Below the pieces are notes generated by a model. That model did not search any database, was not told where the DNA came from, and worked only from the letters and a program-made list of their open reading frames with translations. Shown here in pieces: positions 1-10,402 of a stretch of DNA of 64,000 bases. A program made the position numbers and the translations under genes. The DNA is from Maribacter algicola (GTDB taxonomy: Bacteria > Bacteroidota > Bacteroidia > Flavobacteriales > Flavobacteriaceae), in NCBI RefSeq assembly GCF_003933245.1, contig NZ_QUSX01000001.1, positions 1,364,001-1,428,000 on the forward strand, in the 5' to 3' direction. Positions within the stretch are counted from its first letter, which is position 1; every line of letters begins with the position of its first letter.

Positions 1-1
1 C

Positions 2-1786
2 TTAATTTTGATCGGTTTAATAGTTGGGCCTATATCCACATTGTATACGCAGGATGGCTCAAAGCTTATAGAACCTATTTGGAACGGAGAAAAGGGGTTG
101 TTTCCTGGTGAGGGACTGTATTATTTTGTGTCCCTTGCCATTAGTATCATATTGTTCGAAGGAGGCTTGACGCTTAAGCGGTCTGAAATTCGAAATACAG
201 GTCCCGTTATCACAAAGCTTATTACTTTGGGAAGTTTGGTTACCTTTTTTGTAGGGGCGCTGGCGGCGCATTTTATTTTTGACCTGAGTTGGCAAGTATC
301 CTTTCTTTTTGCGGCTTTGATTATTGTGACAGGCCCTACCGTAATTACTCCTATTCTAAGAAATATTCCCCTAAAAAAAGATATTTCTGCCGTTCTGAAA
401 TGGGAAGGTATCTTGATAGACCCCATTGGTGCCTTGGCAGCCGTATTGGTCTTTGAATTTATAAGCGTAGGTGAGGGTCAGGCATATACATTGACCGCCT
501 TGGTGGAGTTTGGGAAGATCTTGCTCTTTGGTTTTACTTTTGGTTTTACCTTTGCACATGGTTTGGCCTTTGCTATAAAAAAGAATTTTATTCCACATTA
601 CCTTCTGAATGTGGTTTCCCTTTCCGTGGTGCTGTTGGTTTTTGTGGAATCCGATCTATTCGCGCACGAATCCGGACTGTTGGCGGTTGTGGTCATGGGC
701 ATGGTTATGGGGAATATTGATTTGCCCAACATCAAGGAACTTCTTTACTTCAAGGAATCGCTTAGTGTCCTTTTGATTTCTATCCTTTTTATTCTTTTGG
801 CCGCCAACATAAACATTTCGGATCTGGAACTTATCTATAATTGGAAGACCGTAATTTTGTTCGCTACCATTGTATTCCTGATTAGGCCTTTGGGAGTATT
901 CCTGAGCGCTATGGGCTCCAATTTGAAGCTCAATGAAAAACTTTTTATCAGTTGGGTAGGCCCTAGGGGTATCGTAGCGGCCGGGATAGCATCGTTATTT
1001 GGTTCTAAACTGTTGGTCAAGGGGGAACCTGGAGCTGAATACATTACGCCATTGGTGTTCATGATTGTATTGGGAACAGTACTATTGAATGCAACTACGG
1101 CAAGGCTATTTGCCAAATTGGTTGGTGTTTTCCTAAAAAAGTCCGAAGGTATATTGATCATTGGCGCATCCAAGGTCTCTAGGCTTATCGCCGGATACCT
1201 GCAGGAGAACAACAGGCATGTTGTTTTAGTGGACAACAATGAAACCAACGTGTCAAAGGCACGTAAAGCAGGTTTAGAAGCGTTTGCGGCCAATATTTAT
1301 TCTGATTCATTAGGGGATTACATTGAACTTAACGATGTGGGCTACCTTATGGCCTTGACAGGAAACTCGGACATTAACAAATATGCCATTGACAAGTTCA
1401 AGGGGGATTTTGGTGAAAATGGATCCTTCCGCTTAGTTGATTCGGAAGAAATGAATGACCCGGAAAACAACCCAAAGGAAGGATTGTTCTCCCATACGGA
1501 CGATTTTATAAAGCTTACCGAAACGGCTAGAAGGAACCCAACGATCCGTGAGATTGAACTTAAGGACACCGAACATTATGAAGGCCTTATCGAAATAACC
1601 AAGGCCGATGCCGATATAATTCCTCTGTTCCTAAAAACACCGGATGGCGATATTAAAATAATTTCCTCGTTCAGTAAGGATTTTACAGATATTGAGGAAG
1701 GCTCTATGTTGGTTTACCTGGGGAAAGCGCTTCCTATAGAAGAGGAAAAACAAAACGCAGAGGCAACAATGGCACCCACTAAGTAA
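2..1786 (+). CDS. CPA1-type Na+/H+ antiporter with C-terminal TrkA-N domain (5' end outside window)
   Basis: The reading frame is open to the first base of the window, so the N-terminus is missing; the TTG at position 8 is only the first possible start inside the window. About 375 residues are strongly hydrophobic, with the antiporter signatures GPTVITPILR and GPRGIVAAGIASLFG, typical of inner-membrane monovalent cation/proton antiporters of the NhaP/CPA1 family. From about residue 379 a Rossmann-type nucleotide-binding segment begins (GILIIGASKVSR), matching a TrkA-N (RCK) domain that would gate transport by nucleotide or ligand binding. A soluble tail of about 90 residues follows. The role in sodium or pH homeostasis is inferred from the family. 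It converges on lepA with only 8 bp between the stops, and I see no terminator between them. Confidence 0.88.
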   Translation, partial: LILIGLIVGPISTLYTQDGSKLIEPIWNGEKGLFPGEGLYYFVSLAISIILFEGGLTLKRSEIRNTGPVITKLITLGSLVTFFVGALAAHFIFDLSWQVSFLFAALIIVTGPTVITPILRNIPLKKDISAVLKWEGILIDPIGALAAVLVFEFISVGEGQAYTLTALVEFGKILLFGFTFGFTFAHGLAFAIKKNFIPHYLLNVVSLSVVLLVFVESDLFAHESGLLAVVVMGMVMGNIDLPNIKELLYFKESLSVLLISILFILLAANINISDLELIYNWKTVILFATIVFLIRPLGVFLSAMGSNLKLNEKLFISWVGPRGIVAAGIASLFGSKLLVKGEPGAEYITPLVFMIVLGTVLLNATTARLFAKLVGVFLKKSEGILIIGASKVSRLIAGYLQENNRHVVLVDNNETNVSKARKAGLEAFAANIYSDSLGDYIELNDVGYLMALTGNSDINKYAIDKFKGDFGENGSFRLVDSEEMNDPENNPKEGLFSHTDDFIKLTETARRNPTIREIELKDTEHYEGLIEITKADADIIPLFLKTPDGDIKIISSFSKDFTDIEEGSMLVYLGKALPIEEEKQNAEATMAPTK

Positions 1787-1794
1787 TTTGAACC

Positions 1795-3591
1795 TTAATC
1801 GTTCAGTTTCAATACGGCCATGAACGCTTGTTGGGGTATCTCCACATTCCCTACTTGACGCATCCGTTTTTTACCTTTTTTCTGTTTTTCCAATAATTTT
1901 CTCTTTCTGGAAATGTCCCCGCCATAACATTTAGCGGTTACGTCCTTACGCAAGGCCTTGATTGTTTCCCTTGAAATAATCTTGGAACCAATTGCGGCTT
2001 GGATAGGAATGTCAAATTGCTGTCGTGGTATTAGTTCCTTGAGCTTTTCACACATTTTTTTTCCAATATTGGCCGCATTGTCAAAATGGATCAAAGCGGA
2101 CAAGGCGTCCACAGGTTGTGCGTTCAACAAAATATCCACGCGAACCAATTTTGACGCCCGCATCCCTATAGGGGCATAATCAAAGGAGGCATATCCTTTG
2201 GAAACCGTCTTTAGCCTGTCATAGAAATCGAACACGATTTCCGCCAAGGGCATATCGAAGTTCAGCTCCACCCTCTCGGTCGTCAAATATGTCTGGTTGG
2301 TTATCTGCCCTCTTTTTTCAATACAGAGGGACATCACATTCCCCACAAAATCAGCTTTTGTGATGATGGTGGCCTTTATATAGGGCTCCTCAACCCTATC
2401 TACGGTGGAAGGGTCAGGGAGGTCACTGGGGTTGTTTACGATGATAGGGGTCTCAGGGTCCTTACGGGTATAGGCATGGTAACTAACGTTGGGCACCGTG
2501 GTGATGACAGTCATATCAAACTCGCGCTCAAGGCGTTCTTGAATGATTTCCATATGGAGCATTCCCAAGAAACCACATCTAAAACCAAAACCCAATGCAG
2601 CACTGCTTTCTGGGGTAAATACTAGGGAGGCATCGTTCAATTGTAGTTTTTCCATGGAAGACCGTAACTCCTCAAAGTCTTCCGTATCCACAGGATAAAT
2701 TCCCGCAAATACCATGGGCTTTACGTCCTCAAACCCTGCAATGGCATTTTTGGTAGGTACGGCGGCATCGGTAATGGTGTCTCCCACCTTTACCTCCCGG
2801 GCATCCTTTATGCCTGTAATCAAATACCCCACATCACCCGCACTTATCATTTGTTTTGGATGTTGGGTAAGTTTTAAGGTTCCAATTTCATCGGCATCAT
2901 AACTTTTGCCAGTGGCCACGAATTTTATCTTCTGATTTTTTCGTATGGTCCCATTAAGGACCCTAAAATAAGTTTCCACCCCACGAAACGGATTGTAGAC
3001 CGAATCGAATACCAGGGCCTGAAGAGGCTCGTCTGGGTTTCCTTTTGGTGCGGGAATCCTTTCGATGATCGCCTTTAATATCTCGTTTATCCCAATGCCT
3101 GTTTTGGCACTGGCCGGAATCACATCTTCTGCATCGCACCCCAGTAGGTCTACGATATCGTCCGTCACCTCCTCTGGGTTGGCGCTGGGCAGGTCTACCT
3201 TGTTAAGGACCGGAATGATTTCAAGATCGTTTTCCAGGGCTAGGTATAGATTGGATATGGTTTGTGCCTGTATGCTTTGGGCGGCGTCCACAACCAAAAG
3301 CGCACCTTCACAGGCCGCTATGGAACGCGAAACTTCATAGGAAAAATCTACGTGACCAGGTGTGTCTATGAGGTTCAGGACGTACTTTTCACCGTTGTAG
3401 ACATAGTCCATTTGAATGGCATGGCTCTTTATGGTAATACCCCGCTCCCGCTCCAGATCCATATTGTCCAACAACTGTTCCTTTTTCTCCCTTTCGGTAA
3501 CGGAACCCGTAAAGTCCAAAAGGCGGTCTGCCAAGGTACTTTTACCGTGGTCAATATGGGCAATAATGCAGAAGTTTCGAATGTTTTTCAT
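1795..3591 (-). CDS. lepA: Elongation factor 4 (LepA), ribosome back-translocase GTPase
   Basis: This 598-residue protein has the usual LepA length and all GTPase boxes: AHIDHGKST at residues 11-19, GITIKSHAI at 51-59, DTPGH at 76-80, NKVD at 130-133 and SAKTG at 161-165. The C-terminus carries the LepA-specific basic region ([19 protein letters not shown]) instead of the EF-G domain IV. LepA acts on the ribosome in the cytoplasm, where it remodels stalled or mistranslocated complexes. It appears monocistronic. The ATG start is supported by the conserved N-terminus [14 protein letters not shown]. The 293 bp upstream (3592-3884) are AT-rich and shared with the divergent receptor gene; a TATATTTG box on the minus strand (3739-3746) could be its -7 element, but I found no matching -33 TTG. 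Confidence 0.97.
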   Translation of the reverse strand: MKNIRNFCIIAHIDHGKSTLADRLLDFTGSVTEREKKEQLLDNMDLERERGITIKSHAIQMDYVYNGEKYVLNLIDTPGHVDFSYEVSRSIAACEGALLVVDAAQSIQAQTISNLYLALENDLEIIPVLNKVDLPSANPEEVTDDIVDLLGCDAEDVIPASAKTGIGINEILKAIIERIPAPKGNPDEPLQALVFDSVYNPFRGVETYFRVLNGTIRKNQKIKFVATGKSYDADEIGTLKLTQHPKQMISAGDVGYLITGIKDAREVKVGDTITDAAVPTKNAIAGFEDVKPMVFAGIYPVDTEDFEELRSSMEKLQLNDASLVFTPESSAALGFGFRCGFLGMLHMEIIQERLEREFDMTVITTVPNVSYHAYTRKDPETPIIVNNPSDLPDPSTVDRVEEPYIKATIITKADFVGNVMSLCIEKRGQITNQTYLTTERVELNFDMPLAEIVFDFYDRLKTVSKGYASFDYAPIGMRASKLVRVDILLNAQPVDALSALIHFDNAANIGKKMCEKLKELIPRQQFDIPIQAAIGSKIISRETIKALRKDVTAKCYGGDISRKRKLLEKQKKGKKRMRQVGNVEIPQQAFMAVLKLND

Positions 3592-3828
3592 CTGTAGATC
3601 AATATTTTATAGGGTCAGATGCAATTCGCCAAAAGTCATCTAGGCAAGTGTCAAGATTGAACATGGCTCATTTCATAGCAAAGGTTGAAAAAATAAACCT
3701 ATTTAAACTTTGGGAACCCCCCGTTTAAAAAGCAATTGCAAATATAATCTAATTTGTATGGACATTTTAAGAAGGTCCGCTTAAATAAATAGCCAATATT
3801 GGGCCAAAAACAAAGGGGAATATCCTGT

Positions 3829-3864
3829 TTGTAAAAAAAATACAGTAATATTTTGTTAGTTTTG
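3829..3864 (+). promoter_or_regulatory. Possible flavobacterial promoter of the first 801-residue receptor gene
   Basis: A TTG at 3829-3831 lies 17 bp before TATTTTG (3849-3855), which is one base short of the Bacteroidota -7 consensus TAnnTTTG. A perfect TAGTTTTG follows at 3857-3864 but is 25 bp from that TTG. Either could drive the gene that starts at 3885, with a short leader. Spacing is imperfect, so this is tentative. Confidence 0.3.
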
Positions 3865-3884
3865 GTGTTCAACCCAAACTAAAC

Positions 3885-6290
3885 GTGAGACCACTACTGC
3901 TATTTTTCCTAGCTTTCCTAGGGTATTGCCAAATAGCGCATAGCCAATCCTATCAACTTACGGGAACGGTAAGGGACGAGCTAGGCGAAACCATCCCCTT
4001 TGCTTCGGTTTTTTTATTACAGGCTACAGATTCGGTTATGGTCAAAGGTACGTCGGCAGATGAACTGGGTATTTTTTTAATTGTGGATATCGACCCCGGG
4101 CTTTACATTGTTCAATGTTCCTATATTGGAAAAACCTCTCAAGGACTCCCCTTGGACATTCGGTCAGATATCAAAATTGGGGCTTTGATCATTCCAGAAC
4201 AGGCGGAGCAACTGGACGAAGTAGTTGTATTGTCCACAAGGCCCAAGGTGGAGCGTAAAGTGGACAGACTGGTTTTTAATGTAGAAAACACGGTATTGTC
4301 ACAAAGCACTTCCTGGGACATCCTAAAACAAACACCCGGTGTTATTCTAATGCAGGACGAGCTTCAAATCCGTAACCAGCCCGCTGTAGTATACATTAAC
4401 GACAGAAAAGTCCAATTATCCCCGTCGGAGGTGAGAAACCTATTAGAAAATTATCAAGGCCAGAACATAAAATCCGTTGAGGTCATCAATAATCCTCCTG
4501 CCAAGTATGATGCGGAGGGCGGGGCCGTTTTGAACATCATTACAAACAAGAACATTTCCTTAGGTTACAAAGGCAACATCAGTACGAACTATACCCAGGG
4601 CATCTTTCCTAAATATAATTTTGGCACTTCCCATTTCTACAAGACAGATAAACTCAATATCAACGCTTCCTATGCCTACGCTCCTAGAAAGGACTTTAAG
4701 AACTCACGGAACAGGACCAACTTTATAGACGATACGGGTATTTTTTCACGATGGGATACAGATTTTGACAAGACCAACAGATTTGAAACGCATATTGGGG
4801 GAATAACGGTAGATTATACCATTAATGACCGAAACGAAATCAACCTAACTTCCAACATGCAGCTTTCCCCAAAAAGGGAGTACGACAACTTTCAAAACAC
4901 CGTTATTACCAACGGTATTGGTATTTTGGATTCGACTTTTACGACGGCCAGTTTTTTGGACGAGAGGAAGAACAACATTTCCGGGGATATAACCTATAAG
5001 CACACGTTTGAAAACGGGAACTTAATGGTCAATGGCCATTACACTGCCTTTGACTTAAACCGAACGCAAAGTGCCAGCTCCAACTATTTCCTACCTACCG
5101 GTGATTTCATCCGAAATTACAGCTTCTTTACGGATGCCGTTCAGGATATCGAAATCATAACCGCCCAAGTAGACTACAGTAAGCTCTTTGGTAGCGTAAG
5201 TTTTGAAACAGGGGCAAAGGCTTCCTTGATAAATTCGGATAGTCGATTACAGTTTTTCACGGAGAACAACGGGCGTGTTTTCGTGCCAGGACTGTCTGAC
5301 AATTATCTGTATGATGAAAATGTGTATGCTGCCTACATAAGTGCTTCCAAGGATTGGGAAAAATGGAGTATTAAAGCGGGTCTTAGGGCGGAACACACCC
5401 AAAGTTCTGGAAATTCCTTGGCACTTTCAACGGTTAATGATCTTGAGTATTTTGAGCTTTTTCCGTCTTTGTACGTATTATATACTATCAATGAAAACCA
5501 TAGCTTGGCCTTTGATTATTCCAGAAAATTAAAAAGACCTAGGTACGAAGATTTAAATCCCTTTAGAACATTTATAAATGAAAATGTCTTTGCAGAGGGG
5601 AATCCAAACCTAGTTCCTCATTTCAGTAATAATTTCAACTTGAACTATACGTTGAACCAAGAGTTTTTCTTTGATTTTTATTACAGGGATAACGGTAATT
5701 TCATATCCCTATATACTTTTCAGGATAATGAAAACCAAATCCTAAGGGACGTAACGATGAATGCCTTAAAAAGCACCTCGTACGGTTTCGACTTTAATTA
5801 CGGAAAATCCATCACCAACAACTGGTACCTCTACAGCTATATTTCCATTTTTCATGAGGAAGAGACCTTTTTGGCCCTGGAAAGCGACGCATTTTCCGCG
5901 ACCAATTCAATTAACGGCTACTATATAGATATTACCAATTATTTGACCCTCTCAAAGGATGGTACTTTTAAGGGAGAGTTTGGTTTGGCGTATCTATCGG
6001 GGTTTTTGTTGGCATCATTTGATATGACAGAAACTACCAACCTGACCATGGGCCTCCAAAAGTCCTTATGGAATAAAAGGGCAGAGATAAGCCTCAACTT
6101 CAACGATATTTTGGGCAAAGCAAATCCCTCTTATACGTCAAGATACTTAAACCAGGACAATTCCTATAGTCCGTTTGAGGAACTACAAAACGTGAGACTT
6201 TCCTTCACCTATAATTTTGGTAATTTCAGATTGGAGGACAACAAACGTCAATTAGAAAAAGCGGAAAGGGACCGCATTGGCTCCGAATAA
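3885..6290 (+). CDS. Outer-membrane beta-barrel receptor with carboxypeptidase-regulatory domain (first of a tandem pair)
   Basis: The 801-residue product starts at GTG, because a clear signal peptide (RPLLLFFLAFLGYCQIAHSQ) begins there and no ATG is near. A carboxypeptidase regulatory-like beta-sandwich follows at about residues 22-100 (YQLTGTVRDELGETIPFAS). A TonB-receptor-type plug comes next at about 110-220, with DEVVV, then DILKQTPGVI and INNPPAKYDAEGG. The rest is a long beta-barrel. This architecture fits the outer membrane beta-barrel family (OMP_b-brl type) related to SusC/TonB-dependent receptors. No SusD partner is nearby, so a peptide, siderophore or other non-glycan substrate is as likely as a glycan. 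The next gene encodes a paralogue of exactly the same length. The substrate is unknown. Confidence 0.85.
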   Translation: MRPLLLFFLAFLGYCQIAHSQSYQLTGTVRDELGETIPFASVFLLQATDSVMVKGTSADELGIFLIVDIDPGLYIVQCSYIGKTSQGLPLDIRSDIKIGALIIPEQAEQLDEVVVLSTRPKVERKVDRLVFNVENTVLSQSTSWDILKQTPGVILMQDELQIRNQPAVVYINDRKVQLSPSEVRNLLENYQGQNIKSVEVINNPPAKYDAEGGAVLNIITNKNISLGYKGNISTNYTQGIFPKYNFGTSHFYKTDKLNINASYAYAPRKDFKNSRNRTNFIDDTGIFSRWDTDFDKTNRFETHIGGITVDYTINDRNEINLTSNMQLSPKREYDNFQNTVITNGIGILDSTFTTASFLDERKNNISGDITYKHTFENGNLMVNGHYTAFDLNRTQSASSNYFLPTGDFIRNYSFFTDAVQDIEIITAQVDYSKLFGSVSFETGAKASLINSDSRLQFFTENNGRVFVPGLSDNYLYDENVYAAYISASKDWEKWSIKAGLRAEHTQSSGNSLALSTVNDLEYFELFPSLYVLYTINENHSLAFDYSRKLKRPRYEDLNPFRTFINENVFAEGNPNLVPHFSNNFNLNYTLNQEFFFDFYYRDNGNFISLYTFQDNENQILRDVTMNALKSTSYGFDFNYGKSITNNWYLYSYISIFHEEETFLALESDAFSATNSINGYYIDITNYLTLSKDGTFKGEFGLAYLSGFLLASFDMTETTNLTMGLQKSLWNKRAEISLNFNDILGKANPSYTSRYLNQDNSYSPFEELQNVRLSFTYNFGNFRLEDNKRQLEKAERDRIGSE

Positions 6291-6337
6291 GTACCAATAC
6301 CGACTGTTTATACAATATTCTTACAAAGAAATTTACG

Positions 6338-6363
6338 TTGTAAGATAATTCCGAATAACTTTT
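6338..6363 (+). promoter_or_regulatory. Possible promoter of the second receptor gene
   Basis: TTG at 6338-6340 is followed after 15 bp by TAACTTTT (6356-6363), one mismatch from TAnnTTTG. It lies 28 bp before the ATG at 6392. The short spacing makes it weak, but it suggests the second receptor may be transcribed separately from the first, which ends at 6290. Confidence 0.28.
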
Positions 6364-6391
6364 TATATTAGCGGGCGACTACCATTAGCCA

Positions 6392-8797
6392 ATGAAGCCA
6401 GCCTTACCATTCCTTTTCTTTATTTTTTTGATTTCCATATCCATAAATGGCCAAGAATTTGAAGTATCGGGTAGCGTAAAGGACCAAAATGGGGACGCCT
6501 TGGTCTTTGCAAACGTCCTTTTAAAGAATCAGGATTCCGTATTGGTCAAAGGAACTACCACCGATGAAGAGGGACGGTACACACTTGTCAATGTAAAAGC
6601 TGGAACCTACCTAATATCCGCTAGTTATTTGGATACCTCGAGTGATATACGCCCTTTGGAAGTCGCTTCGGATATGTCCTTGACGGATTTAATCATTCTT
6701 CAAACGGAGACCCAATTGGATGAGGTGGAAGTGACCTATAAAAAGCCAACCATAGAGCAGTTGGCGGACCGACTCATTTTTAACGTAGAAAATACCTCCT
6801 TGTCCCAAGGAAACATTTGGGACATTCTAAAACAGACCCCAGGGGTCATTATCGTCAACGACAAAATCAATATTAAGGGAAGTTCCAATATTGGGGTAAT
6901 GATCAACGGTAGATTGGTGAACATTCCCCAAGCCGACATCGTCAACCTGCTTTCGGGTAGTTCCGGTGACAATGTGGAATCTGTGGAGGTAATTTTAAAT
7001 CCCCCGGCCAAATACAGTGCCGAGGGCGGACTTCTATTGGATATAAAAATGAAGAAGAACCTCATCGCTGGGTATAATGGGTCTATTTATAACAGATATA
7101 CACAGGCGGTTTTCCCCAAGCATATGATCGGGACGGACCACTTTTTCAAGGGCAAGAAAACGGATTTTTCACTTTCCTATAGTTTTAGAAAAAGCAAGGA
7201 TTTGAGAAGGTTTACGGACATCACCAATTTTTTTGATTCCGGAACGATCAATGAGGTGTGGACGACGGAACAAAGGACCATTACCAGGAGCAATCAGCAT
7301 AATGTCAGCGGTTTTTTTGATTATCAGATCAATGACAAAAACAGCCTAAGTTTTTCTACAATCAATTCCTTTACAACTCCCGCCAACAGGTTTATTGATT
7401 CTGAAACCCTAATTGAAGACACATCGGGAGATGTACAGTCCAGTTTTCTAACGGCAAACGATTCCGAGTTCGATGCCCTAAATTCAGCATACTATCTGGA
7501 CTGGTCCCATAAATTCGATAAGAAGGGCGAAAGTATTTCCGTGGCTACCAATTACACTTTTTATCAGTATAACAGGGGTCAAGATCTGGACACCGATTTC
7601 TTTGACAGTGATGGAATCACAACGGGAGATAATGATTTTACCACACAATCCAGCCAAAAAACGTCCATCTATAGTGCCCAGGTCGATTATACCAACCCGA
7701 TAAAAAAATTATCCATATTGGAAGCAGGTCTGCGGTATTCCGGAATAAACTCCCAATCTGCCATCAGCCAAGAAGGGTTCGACAGGACCCAACCAGGAAT
7801 TAGCCCTACGGAGGAAGGTATTTTTGATTATGACGAGCAAATTATGGCAGGGTACGCAAGTCTTAATAATTCTTGGGAAAATTGGCAATTGAACATGGGG
7901 CTTCGTTCCGAGTATACTGAAACCATAGGAGACCTTGATACGGCCAATGACCCGATCAAAAATTCCTATTTGGAACTTTTCCCCTCATTATCCGCCCGAC
8001 ATGAATTCAAGAACAAGCACAATCTGGCATTGCGTTACTACAGAAGGATTACGCGGCCTAGATATAGTGATTTAAACCCATTCCAATTTTTCCAGAGCAA
8101 CAATACGGTCGTAGAGGGCAACCCAAACCTAAGACCCGCTATCAGGAATTATGTATCCCTGGAGTATGGTATTGGAAAGGATTATTCATTGGAAGTGTAT
8201 TATTTTGAAGATAGCAATGACTTCTTTGAACAGGTGGTGCAGGATAATGAAAGCAATCTACTTCGTTTCTTAAGCGTCAATTTGGAGTCGAACATAACCT
8301 ACGGCGCGGAATTCAGATTTAACAAAAGCTGGACTAGGTTTTGGGACACCTATCTTTTGCTTACTTGTTACAATAAACAAAATAGTTTTAGGGATATCGA
8401 TAGCGGAGCAATTTTGAGTAATGGATTATGGACCGGCAACGTGCGCTTTAATAATTATTTTACCCTTTTAAAGGACCGTTCAATGTATGCGGACCTACTT
8501 TATAGATATTCCTCACCAATGGTATTGGGCAATTCCAGAAGGGCATCCACCAGTCAACTTATCATTTCCCTTAGCAAGACATTTTGGCAACGTAAGGCGG
8601 CACTGTCCTTTTCCTTTGATGATGTCTTCAACGATGGCAATTTCTTCTACACCCGTAATTACTTGAACCAGGACAACAGTACCTTTTCCAGAAGGGAGAC
8701 GAGACTGTTTTACATAGGGTTTCGGTATAGGTTTGGGAACAATAGGATACGGGACAATAAAAAGCGAAAAAGTACGGACGAGGGAGACAGGATTTGA
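6392..8797 (+). CDS. Outer-membrane beta-barrel receptor with carboxypeptidase-regulatory domain (second of a tandem pair)
   Basis: The product is 801 residues, the same length and layout as the preceding gene. It has a signal peptide ending near INGQ, a carboxypeptidase-regulatory domain (FEVSGSVKDQNGDALVFAN) at about 22-100, a plug with DILKQTPGVI and LNPPAKYSAEGG, and a barrel ending in a basic tail (NNRIRDNKKRK). Shared blocks with the first copy include RLIFNVENT, LELFPSLS and RPRYxDLNPF. The two are diverged tandem paralogues, not a recent duplication. It probably imports or senses a different ligand than its neighbour; that is inference. It ends 1 bp before the convergent small membrane gene, with no visible terminator. 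Confidence 0.85.
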   Translation: MKPALPFLFFIFLISISINGQEFEVSGSVKDQNGDALVFANVLLKNQDSVLVKGTTTDEEGRYTLVNVKAGTYLISASYLDTSSDIRPLEVASDMSLTDLIILQTETQLDEVEVTYKKPTIEQLADRLIFNVENTSLSQGNIWDILKQTPGVIIVNDKINIKGSSNIGVMINGRLVNIPQADIVNLLSGSSGDNVESVEVILNPPAKYSAEGGLLLDIKMKKNLIAGYNGSIYNRYTQAVFPKHMIGTDHFFKGKKTDFSLSYSFRKSKDLRRFTDITNFFDSGTINEVWTTEQRTITRSNQHNVSGFFDYQINDKNSLSFSTINSFTTPANRFIDSETLIEDTSGDVQSSFLTANDSEFDALNSAYYLDWSHKFDKKGESISVATNYTFYQYNRGQDLDTDFFDSDGITTGDNDFTTQSSQKTSIYSAQVDYTNPIKKLSILEAGLRYSGINSQSAISQEGFDRTQPGISPTEEGIFDYDEQIMAGYASLNNSWENWQLNMGLRSEYTETIGDLDTANDPIKNSYLELFPSLSARHEFKNKHNLALRYYRRITRPRYSDLNPFQFFQSNNTVVEGNPNLRPAIRNYVSLEYGIGKDYSLEVYYFEDSNDFFEQVVQDNESNLLRFLSVNLESNITYGAEFRFNKSWTRFWDTYLLLTCYNKQNSFRDIDSGAILSNGLWTGNVRFNNYFTLLKDRSMYADLLYRYSSPMVLGNSRRASTSQLIISLSKTFWQRKAALSFSFDDVFNDGNFFYTRNYLNQDNSTFSRRETRLFYIGFRYRFGNNRIRDNKKRKSTDEGDRI

Positions 8798-8798
8798 A

Positions 8799-9011
8799 TT
8801 AGACTCCCATCATCATGGTTCCGCAAACCCCTAGGCTTATCAGCAAATAGACCCCTGCCAGAATCATAAAGATCTTACCTCCCTTCTTTTTGTTTTTCGC
8901 CATTAAAACAGCGCCAATGATGCCCAACAGTATCGCAGGACCGAACATGATGAGGAATATAAATACGAACAAGCCATCCAAATTGCCAACTTCTAGAGGA
9001 AATGAGCTCAT
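8799..9011 (-). CDS. Small two-helix membrane protein, last gene of the radical SAM operon
   Basis: The 70-residue product has two predicted membrane segments, about residues 13-38 (LFVFIFLIMFGPAILLGIIG) and 48-68, separated by the basic loop KNKKKGGK. I do not recognise a named family. Its reality is supported by its position: its ATG overlaps the stop of the radical SAM gene by 4 bp (ATGA), the usual sign of translational coupling, and its frame keeps a clean hydrophobic pattern. It may be a small subunit or membrane anchor for the radical SAM enzyme, which would need access to lipid; that is inference. Confidence 0.7.
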   Translation of the reverse strand: MSSFPLEVGNLDGLFVFIFLIMFGPAILLGIIGAVLMAKNKKKGGKIFMILAGVYLLISLGVCGTMMMGV

Positions 9012-10402
9012 AGTGTTTCTTTTTGTAGTTTTTGTAATCTATTTATTTTGTCATCCCTGTAAAAAAGATTCATCGTCTCAAAGGGAATGATTTTGTTGTC
9101 CTTGTTCACAATATGCACGCAGGATTTTTTTATGGCCCTTACATCAAAGTTATAGGCATCTATAAATTGCATGATAATGATACGGAAAAGGTTGTCATAT
9201 CCAAGTTCAGGGGCGTCTATTTCAGGAAGACAGCACATGATACTTTTTAGGTTTTCCGATGCTTTTTCCACGGAATTTCCCGTACTAAAAAGCTCGATCA
9301 TTTTGCCATGCAGTTGTTCATCCTGTTCATAGATGATGGTATTTTTTCCTTCGTTTAGCAAATCATCCGGGTTGATGTAGCGTGTTAACGGACTAACTTC
9401 ATTTCCTAATTTTAAGGCATAGGCCATGACCAGGGCATCTGGGTTACAAGGGACAGGAATAAGGTCATCCGGTTCAAATATAGGGGATTGTTCCAAAATC
9501 TTTCTCCGTACCTCTGTAAGGGTGATCCTATTTTCCTCCACTTCAAAATTTTCCAAACGCCCCGCTATCTGAGTAGGTTGAAAGGTGACCCCGCGCACAC
9601 ATTTTTGTTGTAGGGCAAAATCTATGGTCTTTCCCATCTCGTGGTCGTTCAATCCCTTTTGTAGGGTCACGACCAAGGTAGTGGAAAGATTTAATTGGTT
9701 TAAATGTTGCAAGGCTTGTAGACGGATTTCGGCCAGGTCTGCCCCTCTTAAAGTTTGTAAAACGTGATTGTCCAAGGAATCGAACTGTAGGTAAATTTCA
9801 AAATCTGGCATATAGGTTGCCAAGCGCTCAGCAAATTCAAAATCCTTCGCGATTTTAATGCCGTTCGTGTTGATCATCAAATGACGGATAGGCAAAGTTT
9901 TGGCATAATCCAAAATTTCAAAAAACTGAGGATGTAAGGTAGGTTCGCCACCGCTAAGCTGCACCACATCCGGCTCTCCCTCGTTTTTTACGATAACATC
10001 CAGCATGGTTTTTACCTCTTCCAAGGTTCTATGCCTTCCATATGTTGGCGAAGAACCGGCATAACAGGTAGGGCAGGTAAGGTTGCAGCGGTCTGTTAAT
10101 TCGACCACCGTAAGGCAGGAATGCTGTTCATGATCGGGACAAAGACCGCAATCATAGGGGCAACCATAATGGGTTTTGGTATTGAAGGTTTTTGGATATT
10201 CGGAGGCTTTATTATAGTTACGGATGTTTTTGTAGTATTCGATGTCGTCCGCAATCAAGACTTTTGAACGCCCGTGTTCCGGACAGTTCTTTAGCATATA
10301 CACCTTTTCGTTTTCAAATATGATTTTGGCATCCACCCTTCTAAGACAATCCGGGCAAAGGCTTAGCGTAAAATCATAGTAGGTGTAGTTTTTTTCGGGC
10401 AT
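9008..10402 (-). CDS. Radical SAM enzyme of the MJ0619/tetraether-synthase (Tes) type
   Basis: The 464-residue product holds the radical SAM motif CNLTCPTC (Cys106, 110, 113) and SAM-site GGEPT (in VQLSGGEPTLH). The N-terminus has the extra cysteine pattern known from MJ0619/Tes: CPDC at 16-19, CPEHG at 40-44, and CPYDCGLCPDH at 81-91 followed by Cys96. Further cysteines near the C-terminus (PCNPD, MCCLPE, KKSC) could bind another cluster. Archaeal Tes joins the tails of membrane lipids by C-C bond formation, and related bacterial enzymes make membrane-spanning lipids. The exact substrate here cannot be read from sequence. Its start lies 29 bp inside the Lgt-like gene and its stop overlaps the next gene, so the three are translationally coupled. 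Confidence 0.85.
   Translation of the reverse strand: MPEKNYTYYDFTLSLCPDCLRRVDAKIIFENEKVYMLKNCPEHGRSKVLIADDIEYYKNIRNYNKASEYPKTFNTKTHYGCPYDCGLCPDHEQHSCLTVVELTDRCNLTCPTCYAGSSPTYGRHRTLEEVKTMLDVIVKNEGEPDVVQLSGGEPTLHPQFFEILDYAKTLPIRHLMINTNGIKIAKDFEFAERLATYMPDFEIYLQFDSLDNHVLQTLRGADLAEIRLQALQHLNQLNLSTTLVVTLQKGLNDHEMGKTIDFALQQKCVRGVTFQPTQIAGRLENFEVEENRITLTEVRRKILEQSPIFEPDDLIPVPCNPDALVMAYALKLGNEVSPLTRYINPDDLLNEGKNTIIYEQDEQLHGKMIELFSTGNSVEKASENLKSIMCCLPEIDAPELGYDNLFRIIIMQFIDAYNFDVRAIKKSCVHIVNKDNKIIPFETMNLFYRDDKINRLQKLQKETL

Noticed and set aside
3262..3643. Open frames antisense to lepA
   Set aside because: They are shadows of a certain, highly conserved gene.
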